The notes beneath the pieces were generated by a model, which did not search any database, was not told where the DNA came from, and worked only from the letters and a program-made list of their open reading frames with translations. From Candidatus Omnitrophota bacterium (GTDB lineage: Bacteria > Omnitrophota > Gorgyraeia > Gygaellales > Profunditerraquicolaceae): DNA of 7,683 nucleotides. Of this stretch, positions 1-5,865 are shown one piece after another. Numbering within the stretch: position 1 is the stretch's first letter; each line of letters begins with the position of its first letter. The translations under genes and the position numbers were made by a program. The stretch is from NCBI GenBank assembly GCA_028687525.1, contig JAQTZX010000054.1:1-7683 (forward strand). The letters are read 5' to 3'.

Positions 1-29
1 GGATTAAAGATTGCAGAGGTTTACCGGCT

Positions 30-1127
30 GTGTTTACGAGGGAATATAAAGTGGGTAGTAATAATTTTCAAGTTTTATCGGCATCCGATAGTAAGGATTA
101 TTCCCGATGGCTGGAGATCTGGTTATCTTGGCCTCGTCGCGATATTTTTGCCCACCCGGGGTTTGTTTCTATTCATGAATCTGAATATGAGAAAGCTTCC
201 GCGGCTGTTTACGAAACAGGTAAGGGGGTAATCCTTTACCCATTTCTTAAAAGATGTTTGGGATCTTTGGATTGGCTCCCGAAACAATATTCCTCATGGA
301 TTGATATAAGTTCTCCTTATGGCTATGGTGGAGCGTATTATTGGGGTGAAGATATTGCTAAGGTAGAAGTATCGGATGAGTTCTGGAGGGTATATAATGA
401 ATGGGTGGAAAAAGAAGGTTGTATCAGCGAATTCATAAGGTTTCATCTTTTTGAGCAGGATTTAGCGGATTACCCGGGTGAAAAAATACTGCGAAGCAGA
501 AATATTATTCGTAATCTTGCTTTATCCGAGGACAGCCTCTGGATGGACTTCGAGCATAAAGTCCGTAAAAATATTAATAAATCCCGGCGTTTAGGCTTAA
601 AATGTATTATTGACGAAGATGGCCGGTATCTGGACGATTTCTTAAAAATATACGAAAGCACGATGGATAGACGTAACGCAACTGGCTTCTACTATTTTGG
701 CAGGAATTATTTTGAAGCTATATCTAAGAACCTCCCCGATAATAGCGTTTATTTTTATGTTTTAGATAACGGCAAGATTGTATCTGCCGAACTTGTTATC
801 TATTCGTCTTCGACAGCCTATTCATTCCTTGGCGGGACTTTAGATGAAGCGTTTGATAAACGGCCTAATGATTTATTGAAATATCAAATTATGCTTTGGG
901 CTATAGGGCGTGGGATATTAAACTATGTATTGGGTGGGGGGTATGCGCCTGAAGACGGCATATATCGTTATAAACGGTCATTTGCCCCTAACGGCGAGTG
1001 TGATTTCTATATAGGACAAAGGGTTATTAATTTAAGTAAATATAAAGAACTTATTGATATAAAAAGGAATAGTTTGAATGGAACATGGCAACCCAGGAAT
1101 GAATATTTTCCGCAATACCGTTTTTGA
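30..1127 (+). CDS. FemAB/BioF2-like GNAT-fold acyltransferase of a polysaccharide locus
   Basis: A 365-residue soluble protein with no signal peptide or membrane segment. It has the two-lobed pattern of FemAB/BioF2-like (Acetyltransf_6 type) proteins: a tyrosine/glycine patch SPYGYGG at residues 95-101, the basic helix VRKNINKSRRLGLK at 178-191, and a C-terminal GNAT lobe with FLGGT (266-270), a helix at 280-295 and the YVLGGGYAPEDGIYRYKRSF stretch at 299-318. Family members transfer an aminoacyl or acyl group to an amine; the donor and acceptor here are unknown. The next genes encode an amino-sugar aminotransferase and its dehydratase, so N-acylation of a nucleotide-linked or lipid-linked amino sugar is a reasonable inference. 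The gap to the next gene is 37 bp, suggesting one operon. The start is uncertain. GTG at 30 has AGAGGT at 15-20, and GTG at 51 has GAGGGA at 38-43. The frame is also open to the window's left edge, so the gene may begin upstream. Confidence 0.75.
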   Translation: MFTREYKVGSNNFQVLSASDSKDYSRWLEIWLSWPRRDIFAHPGFVSIHESEYEKASAAVYETGKGVILYPFLKRCLGSLDWLPKQYSSWIDISSPYGYGGAYYWGEDIAKVEVSDEFWRVYNEWVEKEGCISEFIRFHLFEQDLADYPGEKILRSRNIIRNLALSEDSLWMDFEHKVRKNINKSRRLGLKCIIDEDGRYLDDFLKIYESTMDRRNATGFYYFGRNYFEAISKNLPDNSVYFYVLDNGKIVSAELVIYSSSTAYSFLGGTLDEAFDKRPNDLLKYQIMLWAIGRGILNYVLGGGYAPEDGIYRYKRSFAPNGECDFYIGQRVINLSKYKELIDIKRNSLNGTWQPRNEYFPQYRF

Positions 1128-1132
1128 TGTAA

Positions 1133-1161
1133 TTGCAGAGAGAGTTATTTGAAGGGATAAT
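1133..1161 (+). promoter_or_regulatory. weak promoter-like pair before the aminotransferase gene
   Basis: TTGCAG (1133-1138) and GATAAT (1156-1161) are separated by 17 nt. The -10 matches consensus at 5 of 6 bases, but the -35 matches at only 3. The -10 also overlaps the ribosome site region and ends 3 nt before the ATG. Continuation of transcription from upstream is the simpler explanation. Confidence 0.2.
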
Positions 1162-1164
1162 GTA

Positions 1165-2400
1165 ATGAAATCAAAGAGAATATTTCTTTCGCCTCCTCAT
1201 ATGGGTGGGGAAGAATTAGAGTTTATACGTCAAGCTTTTGATAGTAATTATATTGCTCCGCTTGGGCCACAAGTAGATGCGTTTGAACGGGAGTTAGCTG
1301 AGTATGTGGGGATTCCTTACACATTGGCAGTTTCAAGCGGAACGGCGGCTATGCATCTGGCAGTGCGTCTTTTGGATGTTAATCCGGGAGATGATGTGGT
1401 TGCCTCCACCTTGACTTTCATTGGGAGTGTATCCCCTGCGGTTTACCAGGGCGCTAAGCTTACTTTTGTGGATTGCGATCGAGATACGTGGAATATGAAT
1501 CCGGATTTATTAAAAGAGGTGTTGGAAGATTTTAAAAAACAAGGTAAGGTTCCAAAGGCAGTGATACCGACGGATTTATATGGGCAGTGTGTTAATTATG
1601 AACAAATATTTGCGATATCTGAAAAATACAATGTGCCGGTGATAGCGGATGCGGCGGAGGCGATGGGCGCAAGGTATCAGATGATGGAAAGCAAAAGAAA
1701 GAAGAAAGGAATAGATAACAGAGGTTTATTCCACTCGGGCGTAGGATCAAGAGCGGCAGTTTTTTCATTTAACGGGAATAAGATTATTACCACTTCGGGT
1801 GGAGGGATGCTGGCTTCAGAGGATGGCGTTTTTATTGAGCATGCCCGTAAACTTTCACAGCAATCCCGGGAGGTAGTCCCCTATTATGAACATGTGGAGA
1901 TTGGTTACAATTACCGGATGAGTAATGTTTTGGCGGCGATTGGGCGGGGACAGCTCAGGATTTTAAATGAACGAATAAATAAAAAAAGAGAAATTTTTGA
2001 GTATTATAAGGAAGCTCTCGGTAATGTTGATGGCATTGAATTTATGCCGGAAGCTTCTTATGGAAGATGCAATCGCTGGTTGACCGTGATTTTGATTACA
2101 CCGGAGAAGTTTGGCGCGGACAGGGAGTCGGTACGATTAGCTTTAGACGTGGAAAATATTGAGGCTCGGCCTATATGGAAACCTATGCATCTTCAACCGG
2201 TATTTCGGATTGAAACACAAAATTGTAAGCCGAAAGCTTTAAACCGTTCGAAAAATGCTTATACGGCAAGAGTATCTGGCGGTGAAGTGGCAGAGGATTT
2301 GTTTAATAGAGGATTATGTTTGCCTTCCGGGACAGCCTTAACAAATAATGATTTGGATCGTGTAATCAATACAATATTAAATTGCCGTAAATCGAAATAA
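1165..2400 (+). CDS. pglE: PLP-dependent UDP-4-keto-sugar aminotransferase (DegT/DnrJ/EryC1/StrS family, PglE/EpsN type)
   Basis: A cytosolic 411-residue aminotransferase, expected to move an amino group (normally from glutamate) to C4 of a UDP-4-keto-6-deoxy-N-acetylhexosamine. The N-terminus LSPPHMGGEELEFI followed by NYIAPLGPQ (28-36) is typical of PglE and EpsN. Visible active-site elements are SSGTAA at 57-62 (phosphate binding), D162 in IADAAEA (pyridine nitrogen), and K206 in SFNGNKIITTSGGGM (Schiff-base lysine). Further conserved blocks are IGYNYRMSN (246-254), IEARPIWKPMH (332-342) and GLCLPSGT (383-390). Compared with my recollection of EpsN and PglE, two loops are longer, around 172-197 (with KRKKKG) and around 348-376. 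GAAGGG at 1151-1156 lies 8 nt before the ATG, a good ribosome site. The substrate would come from the downstream dehydratase, and the pairing matches the bacillosamine pathway. Family assignment is secure. The exact sugar, and hence the symbol, is an inference. Confidence 0.9.
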   Translation: MKSKRIFLSPPHMGGEELEFIRQAFDSNYIAPLGPQVDAFERELAEYVGIPYTLAVSSGTAAMHLAVRLLDVNPGDDVVASTLTFIGSVSPAVYQGAKLTFVDCDRDTWNMNPDLLKEVLEDFKKQGKVPKAVIPTDLYGQCVNYEQIFAISEKYNVPVIADAAEAMGARYQMMESKRKKKGIDNRGLFHSGVGSRAAVFSFNGNKIITTSGGGMLASEDGVFIEHARKLSQQSREVVPYYEHVEIGYNYRMSNVLAAIGRGQLRILNERINKKREIFEYYKEALGNVDGIEFMPEASYGRCNRWLTVILITPEKFGADRESVRLALDVENIEARPIWKPMHLQPVFRIETQNCKPKALNRSKNAYTARVSGGEVAEDLFNRGLCLPSGTALTNNDLDRVINTILNCRKSK

Positions 2401-2437
2401 TTGACGGTTCCTCCGAATGAGAAGTCGTATCAAATAA

Positions 2438-2465
2438 TTGCTAAAACTATATTTTGCTATATAAT
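2438..2465 (+). promoter_or_regulatory. sigma70-like promoter immediately before the dehydratase gene
   Basis: TTGCTA (2438-2443) and a perfect TATAAT (2460-2465) are separated by 16 nt, inside the 73-bp gap after the aminotransferase gene. The expected transcription start is near 2472, only about 2 nt before the ATG at 2474, so the mRNA would be leaderless or nearly so. An internal promoter here would let the dehydratase and ligase genes be transcribed apart from the upstream genes. The region is AT-rich, so chance resemblance is possible. Confidence 0.45.
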
Positions 2466-2473
2466 AGGAGTTA

Positions 2474-4309
2474 ATGAATTTTAAAAACCGGATTCTTAAG
2501 TTCCGTCGTTTAATCATTGTAGCCACTCATCTGGCTCTGGTGATTTGCGCCTATATACTTGCTTTTTATCTGCGTTTTGATTTTAAAATTGATAGCAGCC
2601 ATTGGCAGGTAATTCTTAAAACCCTCCCTATTCTTGTCTGTGTTAAAATGGTTATTCTTGGATATTTTGGGCTTTATTCCGGATTGTGGAGGTATGCCAG
2701 CATAGATGATATATGGAGAATCCTGAAGGCAAATGTTTTATCTATGCTTTGTTTTATTCCCGTTATTGCTTTTTTTTATACTTTTTCCGGATTCCCGCGT
2801 TCAATATTCGCTTTAGATTGTGTTTTAAGCTTTTGCCTGGTGTCGGGAATACGTTTTGTTACCAGGCTATTTAGGGAGAAATTCCGCCCGGCCATAGGGA
2901 ATAAGCAAAAAAGGGTTATAATTGTAGGGGCAGGAGAAGCCGGAGTTATGGTTTTAAGGGAAGCGCGGAATAATCTTAAGGCCAATATAGAGATAATCGG
3001 CTTTATTGATGATGACCGGAATAAAAAGAATTTGCGTATTCAAGGCGTAAGTATCTTAGGCACCTGCAGTGATATTCATTCAGTTGTTGAGAAATATGGT
3101 ATTGATGAGGTTATCATAGCCATCCCATCCGCTAAAGGAGAAGTGATTAGGGGGATTATTTCGTATTGCCATATCCCTTCGGTAAGAGTCCGGATAGTCC
3201 CGGGTTTACAAAAGATTATCAATGGTGATTTAGAGGTTAAACCCAGGGATGTTAAGCCGGAAGATCTTCTTGGCAGAGAGACGGTAAATATCAATGAAAA
3301 AGAGATTAAGGGTTATCTATCCGGTAAGGTGGTTTTGATTACCGGTGCGGGTGGATCGATAGGATCCGCACTTTGCAGGCAAATAGTAAATTTTAGCCCC
3401 AGGGAAATTTTGTTATTTGACCATAATGAGAATAATGTTTATTACTTGGGGATTGAATTTTTAACAAAATATCCCCAGATAAAGTTTAGGACTATAATCG
3501 GGGATATAAAAGATATAGGTCTGCTCAAGAGTGTGTTTTCGCTTTATAAACCACACGTTGTATTTCATGCGGCAGCCCATAAGCATGTCCCTCTTATGGA
3601 AGAGAATCCCATTGCAGCGGTAAAGAATAATATTATTGGAAGCCGGAATCTTATTTACGCCGCGGATCACTATAGAGCGGAAAGATTTATTCTTATTTCT
3701 ACGGATAAGGCAGTGAATCCGACAAGCGTGATGGGCATTACCAAAAGGATAGCGGAGATGATTCTGCAGTCCAAGGCTAAAATCAGTAAGACTAAATTTA
3801 TGGCAGTTAGGTTTGGGAATGTCTTAGGATCTGATGGAAGCGTTGTCCCGTTATTTAAGAAACAGATTGAAGAAGGCGGTCCCGTAACTTTGACCCATCC
3901 GGAAGTTAGAAGATATTTCATGAGTATTAATGAGGCAAGCCAGCTTGTTTTACAGGCCGGGGGAATGGGGAAATCAGGAGAAATATTTATTTTAGATATG
4001 GGAGAGCAGATTAAAATAATAGATTTGGCGAGGGAACTGATTACTCTTTATGGCCTGGTGCCTGAGGAAGACATAAAGATAAAATTTATAGGCCTGCGGC
4101 CGGGGGAAAAGCTTTTTGAGGAGACGTTGTTAAACAGCGAAAAGGATAAGGCTACCAAGTCGGATAAGATTTATATCAGCCAAGCCGACAATTTTGACCT
4201 TGTTTCTCTAAGGAAAAAAGTAAGAGAACTGGAAAAATCCGCGAATCTGATGGATGGCCGGGCAATTGTCCGGAAAATGAAGGAGATAATCTCTCGAAAT
4301 GGTTTATAA
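2474..4309 (+). CDS. pglF: Membrane-anchored UDP-N-acetylglucosamine 4,6-dehydratase (PglF/CapD/WbpM/EpsC type)
   Basis: A 611-residue inner-membrane enzyme of full length for the long PglF/WbpM class. About four membrane helices lie near residues 13-32, 47-69, 87-104 and 110-126. A first Rossmann-like domain follows, with VIIVGAGEAG at 148-157. The catalytic SDR domain starts at VVLITGAGGSIGS (286-298, NAD binding). The active-site block STDKAVNPTSVMGITKR (409-425) has T410, D411, K412, M420 and K424, so Met replaces the usual SDR tyrosine, as in PglF and WbpM. The RPGEKLFEE motif is at 542-550. It should dehydrate UDP-GlcNAc to the 4-keto-6-deoxy sugar used by the preceding aminotransferase. 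AGGAG at 2466-2470 is only 3 nt from the ATG, too close for a normal ribosome site, yet no better in-frame start is seen. The end overlaps the next gene by 11 bp. A related 4,6-dehydratase with another UDP-sugar substrate is the main alternative. Confidence 0.92.
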   Translation: MNFKNRILKFRRLIIVATHLALVICAYILAFYLRFDFKIDSSHWQVILKTLPILVCVKMVILGYFGLYSGLWRYASIDDIWRILKANVLSMLCFIPVIAFFYTFSGFPRSIFALDCVLSFCLVSGIRFVTRLFREKFRPAIGNKQKRVIIVGAGEAGVMVLREARNNLKANIEIIGFIDDDRNKKNLRIQGVSILGTCSDIHSVVEKYGIDEVIIAIPSAKGEVIRGIISYCHIPSVRVRIVPGLQKIINGDLEVKPRDVKPEDLLGRETVNINEKEIKGYLSGKVVLITGAGGSIGSALCRQIVNFSPREILLFDHNENNVYYLGIEFLTKYPQIKFRTIIGDIKDIGLLKSVFSLYKPHVVFHAAAHKHVPLMEENPIAAVKNNIIGSRNLIYAADHYRAERFILISTDKAVNPTSVMGITKRIAEMILQSKAKISKTKFMAVRFGNVLGSDGSVVPLFKKQIEEGGPVTLTHPEVRRYFMSINEASQLVLQAGGMGKSGEIFILDMGEQIKIIDLARELITLYGLVPEEDIKIKFIGLRPGEKLFEETLLNSEKDKATKSDKIYISQADNFDLVSLRKKVRELEKSANLMDGRAIVRKMKEIISRNGL

Positions 4310-5537
4310 AATAATTCAATTCCTAAAACTTATTTTATTGCTTGATTTTTCTATTTTGCTTGCCCTGGCGCCGTATTCTAAGATGTTAGTGAAGATTGTT
4401 TTATGTGTCGCGTTATTTCTCGGCACGCTGCTGGTTATTGCCGGATTTCTTGAGAATTACCAAGGGAAAAAAGAAAAGAATTTATTGAAGGTGTTTTTTG
4501 CCGATCCTCTACCCCAGAATTCTTTTGGCAAGGCCATTTTATTTTTTTTATTTGTTTCTTTATGCTCAGTAATCATTAGTACTAATTTTTTACACAGCCA
4601 GCGTATTTTTTTTGAAAGATATATCCCTTATCTACTCTTTTTCATGTTTGGATATTTTTTGGCGAAATCTAAAAGAAATGCAGCTATTATCGTCATTGTA
4701 TTTATGGCCGGCGTTTCGGTTTTGGGTTTGGGGGCAATAATGGATCATTTGCGAGCTCCCGCTGAACGCATTTTGTCTTCATTCGGACGGCAGGTTAATT
4801 TGTCTAATTTTTTAGTTTTGGCTGCGCCTTTAAGCTGTGTTATTTTTCTTTTTGCGAAAAATCGCGTTTTAAGGTTTTCCGGTTTTATCACCGCACTTTT
4901 GACTTTTCCATCTTTAATTTGGAATGGTTCCCGTGCGGCGTGGTTAGTGGTACCGATTGCTATTCTATTGTCGTGTTTTTTAAAGAATAAGAAAATATCC
5001 TTGGTTATATTAGCTGTTTTATTTATCGGAGCATATTTTTTAGCGCCGGTTTATAAAAAGAGGGCAATGACAACATTTGATGTTTCAAGTTGGAGCCGGA
5101 CAGAATTATACGGAACGGCCGTCAGAATATTTAAGGCCTATCCTTTTTTTGGGGCGGGTTTAGGAGTGTATGAAAAACTTATGTATGATGAACGATTTAA
5201 GCCTGTTGATGGGTATTCTCCCGGGCCTAAACATCTGCATGCACATAGTACATATCTAGAGCTTCTTTCCGAGATGGGCGTAATAGGATTTGCGGCATTC
5301 TTATGGATTTTTTTCTTATTTTTTCGCAAGATTTTCTTAAATAAATCGCTTTGGAAGAATGAACAGAATGATACAACTGCTATTATTGTCGGATTGAATA
5401 GTTCAATTATGGCTCTGTTGATCTTTGCATTTGCCTCAACAATAATCATTGTAGGAGTTGAAGATTCTGCGGTTTTCTGGTTTCTATTTGGCGTAGCAGC
5501 TTCGTTTCAATCCTTTCCAGAGTCAGCTCAGTCTTAA
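4299..5537 (+). CDS. O-antigen ligase / Wzy polymerase family membrane protein
   Basis: A 412-residue, strongly hydrophobic integral membrane protein with about 11-12 predicted helices. It carries the Wzy_C/WaaL signature: NGSRAAWL at 209-216 with R212; then a large periplasmic loop (about 250-328) with SRTELYGTA (266-274), YPFFGAGLGVYE (281-292) and HLHAHSTYLELLSEMGVIG (312-330), whose H316 and downstream helix are typical of the family. Members either polymerise undecaprenyl-linked repeat units (Wzy) or transfer finished glycan to an acceptor lipid or protein (WaaL, PglL-like). Sequence alone does not separate these. The start overlaps the dehydratase stop by 11 bp and AGGAG at 4281-4285 lies 13 nt upstream, so translational coupling is likely. 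It is AT-rich compared with the genes to its right: 4321-4380 has 21 G+C in 60. It is the last recognisable intact gene of the glycan block. Confidence 0.85.
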   Translation: MVYKIIQFLKLILLLDFSILLALAPYSKMLVKIVLCVALFLGTLLVIAGFLENYQGKKEKNLLKVFFADPLPQNSFGKAILFFLFVSLCSVIISTNFLHSQRIFFERYIPYLLFFMFGYFLAKSKRNAAIIVIVFMAGVSVLGLGAIMDHLRAPAERILSSFGRQVNLSNFLVLAAPLSCVIFLFAKNRVLRFSGFITALLTFPSLIWNGSRAAWLVVPIAILLSCFLKNKKISLVILAVLFIGAYFLAPVYKKRAMTTFDVSSWSRTELYGTAVRIFKAYPFFGAGLGVYEKLMYDERFKPVDGYSPGPKHLHAHSTYLELLSEMGVIGFAAFLWIFFLFFRKIFLNKSLWKNEQNDTTAIIVGLNSSIMALLIFAFASTIIIVGVEDSAVFWFLFGVAASFQSFPESAQS

Positions 5538-5554
5538 TCGAAAGATTTATTGTT

Positions 5555-5570
5555 TCAAACTATTGTTTGA
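5555..5570 (+). terminator. possible weak stem-loop after the glycan operon
   Basis: TCAAAC (5555-5560) and GTTTGA (5565-5570) form a 6-bp stem with a TATT loop, 17 nt after the ligase stop and followed by TTTCTATCT. The stem has only two G:C pairs and the T-tract is interrupted, so it is at best a poor intrinsic terminator. Its position at the end of the operon is the main support. Confidence 0.25.
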
Positions 5571-5649
5571 TTTCTATCTGGGGTATAAAACTTTTGTTGG
5601 AAATGGCTGTGGTTAGATAAAACAATACGAGCTTATGGTGTAAGGTAGA

Positions 5650-5735
5650 TATGATTCAACGAGGCGTCGCAACTTTCACTTTGGACACCGGTACCTGCCC
5701 GCGTTGGCTGTTTGAGCGCGCGGTTGGGCAGATGG
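5650..5735 (+). repeat. Direct repeat copy 1 (matches 7314-7408)
   Basis: Positions 5650-5719 match 7314-7383 over 70 bp with one substitution (A at 5687, T at 7351), at a constant offset of 1664 bp. The match continues to 5735 if two small gaps are allowed: 5 bp (7384-7388) and 4 bp (7401-7404) missing here, plus one more substitution at 5724. The 4-bp gap sits in a GCAGGCAG tandem, as expected of slippage. Beyond 5735 the two copies are unrelated. Confidence 0.9.
5651..5735 (+). pseudogene. Truncated DUF763 gene fragment (5' end only)
   Basis: Translation from the ATG at 5651 gives the same first 23 residues as the DUF763 gene at 7315, apart from Thr for Ser at residue 13, then diverges after LFER. 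Reading on, the frame closes at a TAA at 5777-5779 to give a 42-codon ORF whose second half resembles nothing I recognise. DUF763 proteins are much longer, so this is a decayed or partial copy. There is no clear ribosome site before it. Expression as a short peptide cannot be excluded but is not supported. Confidence 0.75.
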
Positions 5736-5801
5736 AAGACGCCGTTTACCATGGCAGAAGGGATCAAGGAAACCGTTAAGCACTATAAATCACAAGGATG
5801 A
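5736..5801 (+). pseudogene. Possible 3' remnant of an NAD-dependent sugar epimerase/dehydratase gene
   Basis: In the frame of the ATG at 5751, the stretch from 5736 to the TGA at 5799-5801 reads KTPF followed by TMAEGIKETVKHYKSQG. This resembles the usual C-terminus of extended SDR nucleotide-sugar epimerases and dehydratases, where a proline-containing turn is followed by 'leeGik.tvewyk' and the protein ends. It is in a different frame from the DUF763 fragment that precedes it, so it is not a designed fusion. Such enzymes are common in glycan loci, so a lost epimerase gene at this border is plausible. Only about 21 residues are available, and the call rests on pattern recognition alone. Confidence 0.4.
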
Positions 5802-5836
5802 TCGCTGTACGGAACTTTTGGATTATCAGAAAATTG

Positions 5837-5865
5837 TTGACTAAGTAACCATTTTCGGCGATAAT
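5837..5865 (+). promoter_or_regulatory. Strong sigma70-like promoter overlapping the ATPase start
   Basis: TTGACT (5837-5842) and GATAAT (5860-5865) are each 5 of 6 to consensus, with the ideal 17-nt spacer. The expected start of transcription, about 7 nt past the -10, falls near 5872. This is inside the longest version of the ATPase ORF (ATG 5864) and next to its second ATG (5873), which points to a leaderless mRNA translated from 5873. Confidence 0.55.

Larger units (their letters stand above)
5538..5863. other. 326-bp intergenic scar holding gene fragments and a promoter
   Basis: This gap separates the glycan operon from the ATPase gene and has no intact gene. From left to right it holds a weak stem-loop (5555-5570), about 80 bp with nothing recognisable (5571-5649), the copied 5' end of a DUF763 gene (5650-5735), an apparent epimerase gene tail (5736-5801), and a promoter that runs into the ATPase start (5837-5865). 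The juxtaposition of two unrelated gene fragments indicates past recombination or deletion. Confidence 0.6.

Noticed and set aside
4606..4613. T8 homopolymer in the ligase gene as a phase-variation switch (similar run near 2769-2776 in the dehydratase gene)
   Set aside because: Runs of this length are expected in AT-rich genes coding for phenylalanine-rich membrane helices, and both reading frames are intact.
5563..5589. TTGTTT and TATAAA as a promoter for the DUF763 fragment
   Set aside because: The spacer is only 15 nt and the -35 match is poor. It also overlaps the weak stem-loop, and the downstream ORF is a fragment.
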